From the NCBI RefSeq assembly GCF_001434465.1, contig NZ_AZGE01000001.1, forward strand, positions 186,001 through 250,000: a DNA stretch of 64,000 nucleotides. Direction: 5' to 3'. This DNA comes from Limosilactobacillus oris DSM 4864 (lineage in GTDB: Bacteria > Bacillota > Bacilli > Lactobacillales > Lactobacillaceae). Of the stretch, positions 42,775 to 52,367 are shown in pieces. Numbering within the stretch: position 1 is the first letter of the stretch; the number at the start of each line of letters is the position of its first letter. The notes under the pieces are model-generated. The model saw nothing but the letters and a program-made list of their open reading frames with translations, had not been told where the DNA came from and searched no databases. A program made the translations under genes and the position numbers.

Positions 42775-43416
42775 TTGGCACAAACAAGCAAGACAGATAC
42801 TAGAACACTCTTAATTGAAATTGGAAACGCAATTACTCACGGGATTGGCACCGCCCTGGCAATCGCTGGGTTAGTCTTTTTGATTATCAGAGCAGCTCAT
42901 ACTGGAAGTCCCATGCGGGTCGTGACCTTTACGGTTTACGGCAGTATCCTCATCCTGTTCTATCTCTCGTCGACACTCTTCCACGCCCTCGTCTTTACCA
43001 AGGCTAAGCACCTCTTCCAAATCTTTGACCACTGCATGATCTACATCCTAATTGCCGGCACCTACACCCCCTATTGTCTGGTTGCCATCAGGGGCTGGGA
43101 AGGCTGGACGATGTTTGGCATTATCTGGGCACTGGCCGTCCTGGGTGTCGTTTACAAAAGCATCTGGCTCAAACACAAGAGCAACTACTCGACCCTGATT
43201 TACGTCCTGATGGGCTGGCTGTGTGTCTTTACCTTCTTCCCCCTCTGGCACGCACTGGGGCCGGTCGGCTTTGGCCTCTTGCTAGCCGGCGGCATTACTT
43301 TTACCTTAGGGGCGTTGCTGTACAGTCGGCCAACCGCTTACACCCATTTTATCTGGCACTTCTTCGTTCTGGCCGGAACAGCACTGATGTACTTCTCAAT
43401 TCTTTTTTACGTCTAA
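42775..43416 (+). CDS. Hemolysin III family (TrhA/YqfA) membrane protein
   Basis: A 213-residue seven-segment membrane protein of the hemolysin III/PAQR-like family. Conserved metal-site blocks are STLFHAL (about 65-71), FDHCMIYILIAGTYTP (about 84-99) and the C-terminal FIWHFFVLAGT. Its role is probably membrane-lipid homeostasis; haemolysis is not implied. The start is TTG at 42775 with AAAGGAG 8 bases upstream. Its last 21 bases overlap the convergent folA. Confidence 0.88.
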   Translation: MAQTSKTDTRTLLIEIGNAITHGIGTALAIAGLVFLIIRAAHTGSPMRVVTFTVYGSILILFYLSSTLFHALVFTKAKHLFQIFDHCMIYILIAGTYTPYCLVAIRGWEGWTMFGIIWALAVLGVVYKSIWLKHKSNYSTLIYVLMGWLCVFTFFPLWHALGPVGFGLLLAGGITFTLGALLYSRPTAYTHFIWHFFVLAGTALMYFSILFYV

Positions 43417-43893
43417 CACCCATTTTTCAAACCAGCAGACGACCTGGCCAGCTTCTTCGACCGGTTCGCGGCTAACCCGGTGCCACTGATCATAATCGAT
43501 CGGTGGCATTTTTGTATCGCCACCATAGTGACCATTGATCACCGTCCGGGTCAACACCGTCGCCTGGTCAAGCAGCTGAGCAAACACCTGCGCCCCGCCG
43601 ATGACGCTCACCGTTTCCGCACCAGTCTGGGCTAGCCACTGCTTAAAATCAGCGGTCGTGGCAAACGACTGGACCCGCTCATCAGCAATCGGATGGTGAG
43701 TCAGAACGATATTCTCCCGCTGGGGCAGCGGCCGGCCAATTGACTCGTAGGTACGCCGGCCCATCACAACGGGATGACCGACCGTCTCCTTCTTGAAGTG
43801 ACGCAAATCCGCGCTCACGTGCCAAGGAAGGTCATGGTCCTTGCCAATCCAGCCGTCGAGATCCTCCGCCCACACAAAGTTTACTTCTGTCAT
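43396..43893 (-). CDS. folA: Dihydrofolate reductase
   Basis: The 165-residue enzyme reduces dihydrofolate to tetrahydrofolate with NADPH. It has WAEDLDGWIGKDHDLPWHVSAD at the N terminus (with the active-site Asp), VVMGRRTYESIGRPLP (about 42-57) and IGGAQVF (about 97). It follows thyA by 10 bases with AGGAGG before the ATG, the usual thyA-folA coupling that regenerates folate consumed by ThyA. Its 3' end overlaps the convergent hemolysin III gene. Confidence 0.95.
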   Translation of the reverse strand: MTEVNFVWAEDLDGWIGKDHDLPWHVSADLRHFKKETVGHPVVMGRRTYESIGRPLPQRENIVLTHHPIADERVQSFATTADFKQWLAQTGAETVSVIGGAQVFAQLLDQATVLTRTVINGHYGGDTKMPPIDYDQWHRVSREPVEEAGQVVCWFEKWVLDVKKN

Positions 43894-43903
43894 TTAAAAC
43901 CTC

Positions 43904-44866
43904 CTAGACTGCTACCGGAGCCTTAATTGCGGCCTCGTGAGTGTAACCCTCCAACTTGATGTCTTCCATTTCGTACTGGTCAATCAGCTTCGGTTCTGCC
44001 GGCAGAATCAACCGTGGTGCCTCATGCGGCGTCCGGGAGAGCTGCTCCTTAATCTGGTCGAGGTGGTTCAGGTAAATGTGGGCATCCCCTAAGGTATGCA
44101 CGAAGTCCCCCACCTGTAAACCGCACTGGTGGGCAATCATGTGGGTCAGGAGCGCGTAACTGGCAATGTTAAACGGAACTCCCAGGAAGATGTCAGCACT
44201 CCGCTGGTAGAGCTGACAGCTGAGCTTGCCATCGTTAACGTAAAATTGGAACATCGTGTGGCACGGTGGGAGAGCCATCGATGGCACGTCCTCTGGATTC
44301 CAAGTGGAAACAATCATCCGCCGTGAATCCGAGGTCGTCTTGATCTGGTGAATGACGTTAGCAATCTGGTCAATCGTTTCCCCATTGCTGGTCTTCCAGT
44401 GCCGCCACTGGCTACCGTAAACTAGGCCGAGGTCCCCGTACTTTTTCGCGAAGTCCGCGTCGTCAATGATCCGCTGGCAAAAAGCCTTCTTTTCTGCCAG
44501 GTACTGCTTCTTAAAGTCCTCATCGACCAACCAGCGGTGACCAAAGTCGGTCATGTCTGGGCCCTGGTACTCGTCACTTTCCACCCACTTCTTAAAAGCC
44601 CATTCGTCCCAGATATGGTTATGGTGCTGGAGGAGGAAACGGATGTTGGTGTCGCCTCGTAGGAACCACAAGAGTTCACTTTTGATTAAGCCAAACGGGA
44701 CCTTCTTGGTCGTTAAAATCGGGAAGCCCTTTGCAAGGTCAAAGCGCATCTGGTAGCCAAAGACCGACCGGGTTCCCGTTCCCGTCCGGTCAGTTTTTTC
44801 ATGACCGTTTTCCAAGACGTACCGGGCGAGGTCCAGGTATTGCTGTTCATTTTGATTTACTGCCAC
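43904..44866 (-). CDS. thyA: Thymidylate synthase
   Basis: The 320-residue enzyme methylates dUMP to dTMP using methylenetetrahydrofolate. The catalytic Cys is in [10 protein letters not shown] (about 199), with [28 protein letters not shown] and [12 protein letters not shown] following. The length and the insertion around residues 85-140 fit the long Lactobacillus-type enzyme. The start is GTG with AAAGGAG 8 bases upstream. It lies 16 bases after the ABC-F gene and before folA. Confidence 0.96.
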   Translation of the reverse strand: MAVNQNEQQYLDLARYVLENGHEKTDRTGTGTRSVFGYQMRFDLAKGFPILTTKKVPFGLIKSELLWFLRGDTNIRFLLQHHNHIWDEWAFKKWVESDEYQGPDMTDFGHRWLVDEDFKKQYLAEKKAFCQRIIDDADFAKKYGDLGLVYGSQWRHWKTSNGETIDQIANVIHQIKTTSDSRRMIVSTWNPEDVPSMALPPCHTMFQFYVNDGKLSCQLYQRSADIFLGVPFNIASYALLTHMIAHQCGLQVGDFVHTLGDAHIYLNHLDQIKEQLSRTPHEAPRLILPAEPKLIDQYEMEDIKLEGYTHEAAIKAPVAV

Positions 44867-44882
44867 TTGTCTTACTCCTTTA

Positions 44883-46784
44883 CTATTCCACGTAATTGCT
44901 CAAGTATTCCCAGCGGGCCGTCTTTTCATCGACTTCCTGCTGAACTTCATTTAATTCCTTTTGGAGAGCCGCTAGTTTCGGGTAGTCGTTAGCGGCCGCC
45001 GCCATTCCCTCTTCAATTTCCTGCTGCTTCTGGCTGAGGTCATCCAGGTCTTGGTTGATCTGCTTCCATTCGATTTCCTCGGCATAGGTCAACTTCGTCT
45101 TTTCGGCTGGCTGCTTTTGGGTGGATGCGGGACGGCTGGTCTTGGCTTTTTTGGCCTTAGGAGCATCCTGCTCACTTTCCTTAGCCTGCTGTTGCTGCTT
45201 CAGGTAGTCCGTGAAGTAACCCGTGTAGCGTTCGATGTTTCCCTGTCCATGGAAAATCAGCAGGTTATCCGCCACTTTATCAAGGAAGTAACGGTCGTGA
45301 GACACCGTGATGACCGTTCCTGCAAAGTGATCCAGGTAGTCCTCTAGCACCGTCAGCGTTCCAATATCCAGGTCGTTTGTCGGCTCGTCGAGGAGCAGGA
45401 CGTTCGGTTGCTGCATTAAAATCTTGAGCAGGTACAACCGCCGCTTCTCACCACCAGATAGCTTTCGAATCAGCGTGCCGTGCATAAAGCGTGGGAAAAG
45501 GAAGCGTTCCAGGAGCTGGGTAACGCTGAGCTTGTTGCCATCCTTGTCCGTCACGCTATCAGCCACCTCGGTCAGGAAACTAATCATTCGCTGGTCATCA
45601 TCGACCCCCTCGGTTTGCTGAGTATAGTAGCCTAACTTGACCGTTTCACCAATCTTAACGACCCCACTGTCTAATGGCAGCCGGTCAGCAATCACGTTCA
45701 GGAGACTAGTCTTGCCAGCCCCGTTTTCACCGGTAATCCCAATTCGGTCACCGGCTTGGACCAACCAGTTAAAGTCCTGAAGGATCTGGTGATCGCCCAG
45801 GGTAAGGTTGGCATCCTTAAACTCAATCACATCTTTTCCCAACCGTTGGGAGCCAAGGTTGATTGAGATGTCCTCATCGGTCTTGAGCTTGCCAATTTCC
45901 CCCTCCAGCTTGTGGAAGTGGTTAATCCGGCCCTTCTGCTTAGTTGAGCGGGCCTTGGCCCCTGTCCGCATCCAGGCCAGTTCCTTTTTATAGAGCTGCT
46001 GATTCTTGCGTTCAGTTTCCTTGGCAAGTTCAACCCGCTCGGCCTTTTTTTGTACAAAGTCCTGGTAATTGCCATCATACTGGTACAGTTTACCAAAGGA
46101 AAGTTCCCAAATATGGTTGGTGACCTGGTCCAGGAAGTAACGGTCATGGGTTACGACAACGACTGCTCCCTTGTAGCCCGCCAGGAAGTCCTGTAGCCAA
46201 ACAACCGAATCAAGATCCAGGTGGTTGGTCGGTTCGTCTAACAGCAACAGGTCAGGTTGCTGAATTAAGACTTGCGCTAGGCCAACCCGCTTGAGCTGGC
46301 CTCCAGACAAGTCAGCGATTCGCTGGCTGGTGTCAGTGATTTTAAGCTGGGTTAAAATCGTCTTAATCCGGCTATCAGCCTCCCAGGCGTCCTCCTGGTC
46401 CATTCGTGCTTGCATCTTCGTGTAGCGGTCGCTGGCCTGCTGGTCCTCTGGATGGGCGCTAAAGTCAGCCAGGGCTTGCTCGTATGCCCGAATCGTCTTG
46501 AAAACCGGTTGTTCTCCATCAAAGACGGCTTCCATAATGGTTTTGCCTTCATCCAACCGGGGCTGTTGGCGGAGATAGCCAATCGAATAGTCGTTAGGCG
46601 TGGTAATCGTCCCGCTCTCGGCACTGGTTTCCCTTGCGATAGCGTTTAGCAGACTTGTTTTACCGCTCCCGTTAACCCCGATCAGACCAATCCGGTCGTT
46701 TTCATTAATAATGAAGTTTACGTGGTCAAAAAGGACTTTTTCACCGTAAGTACTGGTCAGCCCCTCTACCTTCATCGTTTGCAT
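44883..46784 (-). CDS. ABC-F family ATPase (Uup-like)
   Basis: A 633-residue soluble protein with two ABC domains and no membrane segments. Walker A motifs are GVNGSGKTS (about 37) and GENGAGKTS (about 352). Signatures are LSGGQLKR and LSGGEKRR, Walker B both times is LLLDEPTN. A charged inter-domain linker and a C-terminal coiled-coil (about 545-633) fit the Uup group, which acts on ribosomes or DNA. It sits in a housekeeping operon (cca upstream, thyA downstream), so antibiotic resistance is unlikely. Confidence 0.9.
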   Translation of the reverse strand: MQTMKVEGLTSTYGEKVLFDHVNFIINENDRIGLIGVNGSGKTSLLNAIARETSAESGTITTPNDYSIGYLRQQPRLDEGKTIMEAVFDGEQPVFKTIRAYEQALADFSAHPEDQQASDRYTKMQARMDQEDAWEADSRIKTILTQLKITDTSQRIADLSGGQLKRVGLAQVLIQQPDLLLLDEPTNHLDLDSVVWLQDFLAGYKGAVVVVTHDRYFLDQVTNHIWELSFGKLYQYDGNYQDFVQKKAERVELAKETERKNQQLYKKELAWMRTGAKARSTKQKGRINHFHKLEGEIGKLKTDEDISINLGSQRLGKDVIEFKDANLTLGDHQILQDFNWLVQAGDRIGITGENGAGKTSLLNVIADRLPLDSGVVKIGETVKLGYYTQQTEGVDDDQRMISFLTEVADSVTDKDGNKLSVTQLLERFLFPRFMHGTLIRKLSGGEKRRLYLLKILMQQPNVLLLDEPTNDLDIGTLTVLEDYLDHFAGTVITVSHDRYFLDKVADNLLIFHGQGNIERYTGYFTDYLKQQQQAKESEQDAPKAKKAKTSRPASTQKQPAEKTKLTYAEEIEWKQINQDLDDLSQKQQEIEEGMAAAANDYPKLAALQKELNEVQQEVDEKTARWEYLSNYVE

Positions 46785-46802
46785 TTTATCAATCCTTCTT
46801 TG

Positions 46803-48008
46803 CTATCCTAAAATGGCGGCCCGTTGCAGCAGCTCAGCTTTGTCATTTGCCAGCCGACCATTAACAACGTCTTCCACCAGGGTGTTCAATACTTTTCCCA
46901 GGGCGGGGCCTGGTTTTAACCCGGCCTCCTGAATTAAAGTTCGGCCATCCACCGCCAGCTCCTTGGCCGTCTTGATTGGCAACTCATCGTACTGCTTTTT
47001 CAAACTAGCCGCTGCTTGCTGCCAGCCGTAAACTGCCGCAACCTGGTTAGCGTCGCTTAATGCCGGCCAACCAACCGTAAACATCAGGTCTGGAGTGACT
47101 TGTTTCTGGCGGAGAGCATTGACCGCTAAAATAATCTTTCCCACCTGACGGATGGTTTCATTCGATGTTTTCCACGTACGCAGGAACTTAGCCGCCTGCT
47201 TTCCACTCAAGCCCAGTTGAACAGCCAGCAATGCCCAGACTTGGTCGACATTTGTCAGGGCCCAGCCATTAGCATTCACTAGCAGGAGACTGAGTTGTTG
47301 GCGAGCAGCTTTCAGTCCTGGACAATATTGGTAAAGGCCCGTTTCCAGGAAGTCCTTTAACCCTGCGGGCGGGTTTTGGCCTAAAAACATTTTTTCCAGT
47401 TCTACCCGGATCCGCTCCACAGCGATCTTAGCTAGCAGGTGCGCATTGGCGTTAATGCCTTCCAAGGTTGGCCGGTCAATCACGAAGTCCAACTTGCTGG
47501 CGAAGCGGACCGCGCGCATCATGCGGAGGGCGTCTTCATGAAAACGTTCGTTGGGGTCACCCACCGCCCGGATCAGTCGGCGCTGCAAATCACCCAAGCC
47601 GTCAAAGAGGTCCACTACCTCGCCGTTTTCACGCAGGGCCAGGGCATTAATGGTAAAGTCCCGGCGTTGTAAGTCCTCAGCTAGGGAGCGCACGAAGGTG
47701 ACATTGTCTGGTCGGCGGAAATCCTGGTAGCCAGACTCGGTCCGGAAGGTAGTGGTTTCATACCCAACCCCGTGGTCAAGAATCATCACCGTCCCGTGTT
47801 CGATTCCGGTATCAACCGTCCGTTTAAAAATTTGCTTAATTTCACTAGGGTAGGCACTCGTCGCAATGTCAATGTCATGAATCGGGTCACCGAGAATGGT
47901 GTCGCGAACACAGCCACCGACAAAATAGGCCTCAAACCCCGCCTGCTCGATTTTTTGCAGTACCGGACGGGCGGGTTCAAATATTGGTGGTAATTTTTTT
48001 ATTATCAT
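46803..48008 (-). CDS. cca: CCA tRNA nucleotidyltransferase
   Basis: The 401-residue class II enzyme adds or repairs the 3' CCA of tRNAs. The nucleotidyltransferase core is FVGGCVRDTILGDPIHDIDIAT (about 28-49, catalytic DxD), followed by RRDFTINALAL (about 114) and RFHEDALRMMRAVRFASKL (about 155). No HD domain is visible. AAGGGA precedes the ATG. It is the first gene of the probable cca-ABC-F-thyA-folA operon. Confidence 0.94.
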   Translation of the reverse strand: MIIKKLPPIFEPARPVLQKIEQAGFEAYFVGGCVRDTILGDPIHDIDIATSAYPSEIKQIFKRTVDTGIEHGTVMILDHGVGYETTTFRTESGYQDFRRPDNVTFVRSLAEDLQRRDFTINALALRENGEVVDLFDGLGDLQRRLIRAVGDPNERFHEDALRMMRAVRFASKLDFVIDRPTLEGINANAHLLAKIAVERIRVELEKMFLGQNPPAGLKDFLETGLYQYCPGLKAARQQLSLLLVNANGWALTNVDQVWALLAVQLGLSGKQAAKFLRTWKTSNETIRQVGKIILAVNALRQKQVTPDLMFTVGWPALSDANQVAAVYGWQQAAASLKKQYDELPIKTAKELAVDGRTLIQEAGLKPGPALGKVLNTLVEDVVNGRLANDKAELLQRAAILG

Positions 48009-48152
48009 TTCATCAATCCCTTACCGTGAAATTTTGTAACAATCAGTATTGATTATAGCAAATCCCGGCTCATCATGCGAAAGTCTTTATTTAGCGGTTT
48101 GGTTTTTGTGTTATAGTTAAAGTAAATAATTTCTTGAAAGTGAGCTTCAACC

Positions 48153-48980
48153 ATGGATTATCCCTACCAGCAAAATTTCCGCCGGTTCCTTGACCAGCAG
48201 GAGCTTTCCCCGCTGACCATCAAAACCTACGACACCAGCCTTACCAACCTCTTTAACTACTTGCGTGCGAACCGTCCCCAATTTGCCCAGCAACCGACAC
48301 TCGACAACCTAACCGAAACGGATGTCCGCGCCTACCTTAACTACCTCCGGGACGACAAGCAGATCACCATGACGACTTACAACAAAATTCTTTCACAGCT
48401 GAACCGCTATTTTCGCTACCTCTTCACCCACCAACTGATCAGCGACTACCCCACCCTTACCCTGCACGGGCAGGCGGTGGCTCCCAACCAGCGTGTTGCT
48501 AGCAAGTGGTTAGCAAAGCTCGACCAGTTGTTAGCGGATGAGCACTTGCACTACTACACCCGGCTCACCCTGCTCCTGAGCAAGTATGGCTTCACGGTCG
48601 GTGAATTTCTCCAACCGGGATTTTACCAGGTCTTCGGTCAGCTACCACTGGCCACCCCCGCTGAGCAGCGCTTTCGTCGCCAGTTGCTGGACTATCTCGC
48701 TCCCCGGCAGCGGCTACAACACTCGTCCGACCTCTTTCTCAAGCAGCGGTTCAACCCCACGAATCCCCGGCTGAGTAACCCCGCCCTGCATAAGTTCCTC
48801 CACCAGGACGAGGAATACCTGGGGTTCAGCCTCGCCCCCAAGTACCTGCACCAAAGCTACATCCTGCTCTACCTGGCCGAACACCGCCGGGACAGTGACC
48901 AACAGCTTGAGGACGCCCTCCACCTTGATCCGGCCTCACTGCTCTACTACCAACGGCTTTTGATCAGCGCCGACCTCTAA
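48153..48980 (+). CDS. Degenerate tyrosine-recombinase homologue
   Basis: A 275-residue protein with a normal XerC/D-type core-binding N-terminal domain (FLDQQELSPLTIKTYDTSL, then TMTTYNKILSQLNRYFRYL). The catalytic domain is altered. Box I, usually TGLRVSE, reads YGFTVGE, so the first catalytic Arg is lost. The usual LRH box reads YLHQSY, so its Arg is missing. A Tyr remains at LLYYQRL near the end. It cannot be a standard strand-exchange enzyme; DNA binding without catalysis is possible. It is alone on the plus strand between cca and a TPR gene, with no att-like repeats noticed. Confidence 0.8.
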   Translation: MDYPYQQNFRRFLDQQELSPLTIKTYDTSLTNLFNYLRANRPQFAQQPTLDNLTETDVRAYLNYLRDDKQITMTTYNKILSQLNRYFRYLFTHQLISDYPTLTLHGQAVAPNQRVASKWLAKLDQLLADEHLHYYTRLTLLLSKYGFTVGEFLQPGFYQVFGQLPLATPAEQRFRRQLLDYLAPRQRLQHSSDLFLKQRFNPTNPRLSNPALHKFLHQDEEYLGFSLAPKYLHQSYILLYLAEHRRDSDQQLEDALHLDPASLLYYQRLLISADL

Positions 48981-49009
48981 TTGACAGTAAGTTGGCAGTG
49001 TTTCCCTTT

Positions 49010-49065
49010 AAAAAGCCCAATGAGCTCCAGCGCTCGGTAAAGCCGAACTGGAGCTCATTGGGGTA
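49010..49065. terminator. Terminator of the TPR gene
   Basis: A 14- to 15-bp stem (CCAATGAGCTCCAG with complement) holds a smaller CGG/CCG hairpin in the loop. On the minus strand it is followed by CTTTTTAAA. On the plus strand it lies just after the recombinase homologue. Confidence 0.83.
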
Positions 49066-49147
49066 CTACACTATTTATTTTCTTATAGGGATGTTGCCTG
49101 CTCAGCTGAACCCTCTTTCCAAGACTATGAGGGAATGATGGGCGGTT

Positions 49148-50410
49148 TTAATACTCTTCGTATTCCGCTAATAAGTCCTGCATTTCAGCATCCGTTGGTT
49201 CTAGTTCCAGGTAGTGGCGCAAAGTCGGCAGGAGGTGCTCACGCTGTCCAGTTTCCTGATAGTAACCAACCAGTTCCTTGAGGAAAGTCGGGTTGTCAGC
49301 ATAAGCAGGGGCCGCCGCCTGGTAATCCTTACCAGCCTGGGCAAATTCTTCGGTTCGCTGGTACGACCGGGCCAAGTTCCAGTATACCTGGGGGTCGACC
49401 TCGTCCTCTTCCGTTAGGGGAGCCAGCAAGGCAATATTTGCCTTGTCATCATGCTGGTGCAGGAGGAAGTTACTGTACTGCAAGGTAATCGTCAGGTTAT
49501 CCGGATCCAGCTCGTGAGCCTTAGTCAGGTACTTTTTCATTAACTTAGCGTTTCCCAGGTGACTGACAATCGCGGCCGCCTGGGCATACAGTTGCTCATT
49601 ATACTGGTCAACCGCCAGCCCTTCCTGGGCCACCTTCAAGGCCTGCTGGTACTTGTGCTGCTTGGTCAGCGCAGTGGCTAAGGCCGGGTAGGCAGACGCG
49701 TACTGGTCATCATCCTCAATCAGTTCGCTCAGTTCTTTTTCCGCGGCGTCTAACTGGCCGAGCGAGAGTTCCGTCAGTCCAGTTTGGAAGCGGATGTCGC
49801 TGGTCCGGTATTCCGGCTTAACCTGCTGCAGGTAACCAAGGGCCTGCTTAAATTGCCCGCTCTGGGCGTAACACATCCCTAAGCGTCCGGCGATGTCGAC
49901 CTTGGCAAAGTCGGTATAGCCATGCTTGATCAGCTCAAAGTAGTAGCGAATCGCCTCGTCGTAATGACCAATCAGGAAGTAAAACTCACCAAGGGCAAAC
50001 TCCACTGCTGGCTCGTCCGGTGCAATCCGGTAAGCCTCCTGCAACTTCTGTTCGGTCACCTCAAATTCTTCTTCCGTCTGGTACAGGTCGGCAGCGACCA
50101 GCAACGATTCTAAATAGGCGGGTGAATCCGGCTTGACCTGGGCAAGGTAGGAAAGGGCCTCATCGTTGTGGCCTTCGTCGATGGCAATCGTTGCCAGGTT
50201 GGTTCGCAACTCATCCTCGGCGGGGTATCTTTCTAACAGGGTCAGGTACACCCGCTGGGCCTGCTGAAGAAAGCCGAGACCGTAAAGCTCCTCCCCCAGA
50301 CTGAAGAGCAGCTCATCATCGTCTTTTGCCAGGGCCTGGCGAAAACTTGACCGGGCGGCTTCTAGCTGACCCGCCTGGAGCTGGTCAAGCATTTGTTCTG
50401 AATAGGTCAT
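49148..50410 (-). CDS. Tetratricopeptide repeat protein (YpiA-like)
   Basis: A 420-residue soluble, acidic protein consisting of about ten TPR-like helical pairs (for example AYRIAPDEPAVEFALGEFYFLIGHYDEAI and PALATALTKQHKYQQALKVAQEGL). TPR proteins act as protein-protein scaffolds; the partner is unknown. GAGGAGGG precedes the ATG. It is downstream of HU on the same strand, separated by a strong terminator. Confidence 0.85.
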   Translation of the reverse strand: MTYSEQMLDQLQAGQLEAARSSFRQALAKDDDELLFSLGEELYGLGFLQQAQRVYLTLLERYPAEDELRTNLATIAIDEGHNDEALSYLAQVKPDSPAYLESLLVAADLYQTEEEFEVTEQKLQEAYRIAPDEPAVEFALGEFYFLIGHYDEAIRYYFELIKHGYTDFAKVDIAGRLGMCYAQSGQFKQALGYLQQVKPEYRTSDIRFQTGLTELSLGQLDAAEKELSELIEDDDQYASAYPALATALTKQHKYQQALKVAQEGLAVDQYNEQLYAQAAAIVSHLGNAKLMKKYLTKAHELDPDNLTITLQYSNFLLHQHDDKANIALLAPLTEEDEVDPQVYWNLARSYQRTEEFAQAGKDYQAAAPAYADNPTFLKELVGYYQETGQREHLLPTLRHYLELEPTDAEMQDLLAEYEEY

Positions 50411-50458
50411 TCATAGTCCCTCCTCATGTAATTACTTCCTTTACTATACCATGAGACA

Positions 50459-50497
50459 AAATAAAGCGAGAAGGAAAGACCCTTCTCGCTTTACCGT
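50459..50497 (-). terminator. Terminator of hup
   Basis: AAAGCGAGAAGG pairs with its complement around a seven-base loop. On the minus strand it is followed by ATTTTG. Confidence 0.9.
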
Positions 50498-50512
50498 CTT
50501 TAGACTGTTAAA

Positions 50513-50788
50513 TTACTTAACAGCATCCTTTAAAGCTTTACCAGGCTTGAATGCTGGTACCTTGCTTGCAGGAATTTGGATTTCTTGTCCAGTTTGTGGG
50601 TTACGGCCCTTCCGTGCAGCACGTTGACGTACTTCGAAGTTACCGAAGCCGATCAATTGAACCTTTTCCCCCTTGGCCAAAGATGCTTGAATTGAACTGA
50701 AGACAGCGTCAACAGCTGCAGTAGCATCCTTCTTGGTCAAGCCAGTTGCATTAGCAACATTGCTTACTAATTCTGCTTTGTTTGCCAT
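50513..50788 (-). CDS. hup: DNA-binding protein HU
   Basis: The 91-residue histone-like protein bends and compacts DNA as a dimer. The HU signature [21 protein letters not shown] (about 46-66) forms the DNA-binding arm, and the N terminus MANKAELV is typical. GGGAGGTG precedes the ATG. It is a single-gene unit with its own promoter, a leader of about 110 bases containing a perfect hairpin, and a strong terminator. Codon use is highly optimised, as expected for an abundant protein. Confidence 0.97.
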   Translation of the reverse strand: MANKAELVSNVANATGLTKKDATAAVDAVFSSIQASLAKGEKVQLIGFGNFEVRQRAARKGRNPQTGQEIQIPASKVPAFKPGKALKDAVK

Positions 50789-50836
50789 TTGTTTTCACCT
50801 CCCACAAGTCAACACACAAGATGCTGACACTCAAAT

Positions 50837-50863
50837 GTTAATTTTGAGTGGTCCAAAATTAAC
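50837..50863 (-). promoter_or_regulatory. Perfect hairpin in the hup leader
   Basis: GTTAATTTTG and CAAAATTAAC (10 bases each, perfect) surround a 7-base loop, about 50-75 bases upstream of the start codon. It could be an operator or an mRNA structure. Confidence 0.6.
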
Positions 50864-50900
50864 GAAATAATTACGAGGAGTTCGTATCATTTCATTGTTA

Positions 50901-50929
50901 AGGTTAGCATAGTGAAACCCTGCTGGCAA
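50901..50929 (-). promoter_or_regulatory. Probable promoter of hup
   Basis: On the minus strand, TTGCCA (50924-50929), 17 bases, then TAACCT (50901-50906). The -10 is weak. Confidence 0.5.
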
Positions 50930-50967
50930 GCGGTTTTGGCAAGATTTCACCCGATTTTTAATCTTTT

Positions 50968-52281
50968 TTATTGTCGCTGCCGCTTGATGATATGAATCGG
51001 GGTCCCCGTAAAGTCAAAGGCCTGCCGAATTTGGTTTTCCAAGTACCGTTCGTAGGAGAAGTGCATCAGCTCTGGATCGTTAACAAAGACAACAAAGGTC
51101 GGTGGGGCCGTTGCCACCTGCGTCGCGTAAAAGATCCGCAGACGCTTGCCGTTTTGCGTTGGCGTCGGGTTGGCAGCAATCGCGTCCATAATAACGTTGT
51201 TCAAAACAGACGACTTGATCCGCCGTTCGTGGTGGGCATAAACCTCTTCAATCATTTCCGGCAGCTTGTTCAAGCGCTGCTTGGTCTTGGCAGATACAAA
51301 AATAATCGGCGCATAGGACAGGTACTGGAACTCGTGACGGATCAAGTTGGTAAAGTCGGTCATCGTCCGTTGGTCACGCTCTTCTAGCGTATCCCACTTG
51401 TTTACGACAATGATGACCCCACAACCAGCTTCGTGAGCGTAACCGGCGATGTGCTTATCAATCTCCCGGATTCCCTCCTCGGCGTTCAGCACGACCAGGA
51501 CAACGTCACTCCCATCGATTGCCCGCATTGCCCGCATCAGGGCGTAGCGCTCAGTATTTTCGTAAATCTTGCCCTGCTTGCGAATTCCCGCGGTGTCAAT
51601 CATGGTAAATTCCTGCCCGTCCTTAGCGACGAAGCGGGTATTGATGGCATCCCGGGTCGTCCCCGCCATGTTCGACACGATCACCCGGTTTTCACCAAGA
51701 ATGCCGTTGACCAGGGACGACTTCCCAACGTTTGGGCGGCCAATCAAGCTAAAGCGAATGCTATCGTCATCCTCATTTGCAGCGTTCTCGGGGAAGTTAT
51801 GGATTACCGCATCCAACAGGTCCCCGAGGCCAACACCATGCACACTGGAAACAGGATATGGTTCGCCCAGGCCAAGAGAGTAAAAGTCGTAAATATCATT
51901 TCGCCGTTCTGGATTATCGACCTTATTCACCGCCAGGACAACTGGCTTGTTGGAACGGTAAAGGATCCGTGCTACCTGCTCATCGGCATCGGTCACCCCG
52001 CTCTCAACGTCAACCACCAGCACAATGACGTCGGCCTCGTCAATGGCAATTTCTGCCTGTTGACGAATTTGGGTCAGCAGGGGCTGGTCTGACAACTCAA
52101 TTCCTCCGGTATCAATCATGTTAAAGTTCTTGCCGAGCCATTCTCCATGTGCATATATCCGATCCCGGGTGACTCCCGGGGTATCTTCGACAATGGAGAT
52201 TCGTTCACCAGCAATCCGGTTAAACAAGGTCGACTTCCCGACGTTCGGCCGACCGACAATTGCAACAACTGGATTAGTCAT
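50968..52281 (-). CDS. der: Ribosome biogenesis GTPase Der (EngA)
   Basis: The 437-residue protein has two tandem GTPase domains, each with GRPNVGKS(T/S) (about 10 and 181), DTxG and NKxD motifs, and a C-terminal KH-like domain. It is needed for 50S assembly. The ATG at 52281 has AAGGTG 5-6 bases upstream; the ATG at 52299 lies inside the site region. It is downstream of the S1 protein gene, the common cmk-rpsA-der order. Confidence 0.96.
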   Translation of the reverse strand: MTNPVVAIVGRPNVGKSTLFNRIAGERISIVEDTPGVTRDRIYAHGEWLGKNFNMIDTGGIELSDQPLLTQIRQQAEIAIDEADVIVLVVDVESGVTDADEQVARILYRSNKPVVLAVNKVDNPERRNDIYDFYSLGLGEPYPVSSVHGVGLGDLLDAVIHNFPENAANEDDDSIRFSLIGRPNVGKSSLVNGILGENRVIVSNMAGTTRDAINTRFVAKDGQEFTMIDTAGIRKQGKIYENTERYALMRAMRAIDGSDVVLVVLNAEEGIREIDKHIAGYAHEAGCGVIIVVNKWDTLEERDQRTMTDFTNLIRHEFQYLSYAPIIFVSAKTKQRLNKLPEMIEEVYAHHERRIKSSVLNNVIMDAIAANPTPTQNGKRLRIFYATQVATAPPTFVVFVNDPELMHFSYERYLENQIRQAFDFTGTPIHIIKRQRQ

Positions 52282-52302
52282 CTTTTCACCTTCCTTCAAA
52301 GA

Positions 52303-52342
52303 ATAAAAAGGAAGTAACCACCAACGGCGCCACTTCCTCCTT
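52303..52342 (-). terminator. Terminator between the S1 gene and der
   Basis: GGAAGT pairs with ACTTCC around an internally paired loop and is followed on the minus strand by TTTTTATT. Read-through into der is likely in part. Confidence 0.7.
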
Positions 52343-52367
52343 AATAGTTAATTTTTAATTAGCGAAA

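Noticed and set aside
42775-43416. Virulence haemolysin
   Set aside because: The family name is historical; these seven-segment proteins are widespread in harmless bacteria and act in membrane homeostasis.
44883-46784. ABC-F antibiotic-resistance determinant
   Set aside because: The C-terminal coiled-coil and the cca/thyA/folA context fit the housekeeping Uup-like group.
48153-48980. Integrase of a genomic island or prophage
   Set aside because: Catalytic residues are missing, no tRNA or att-like repeats flank it and neighbours are housekeeping genes.
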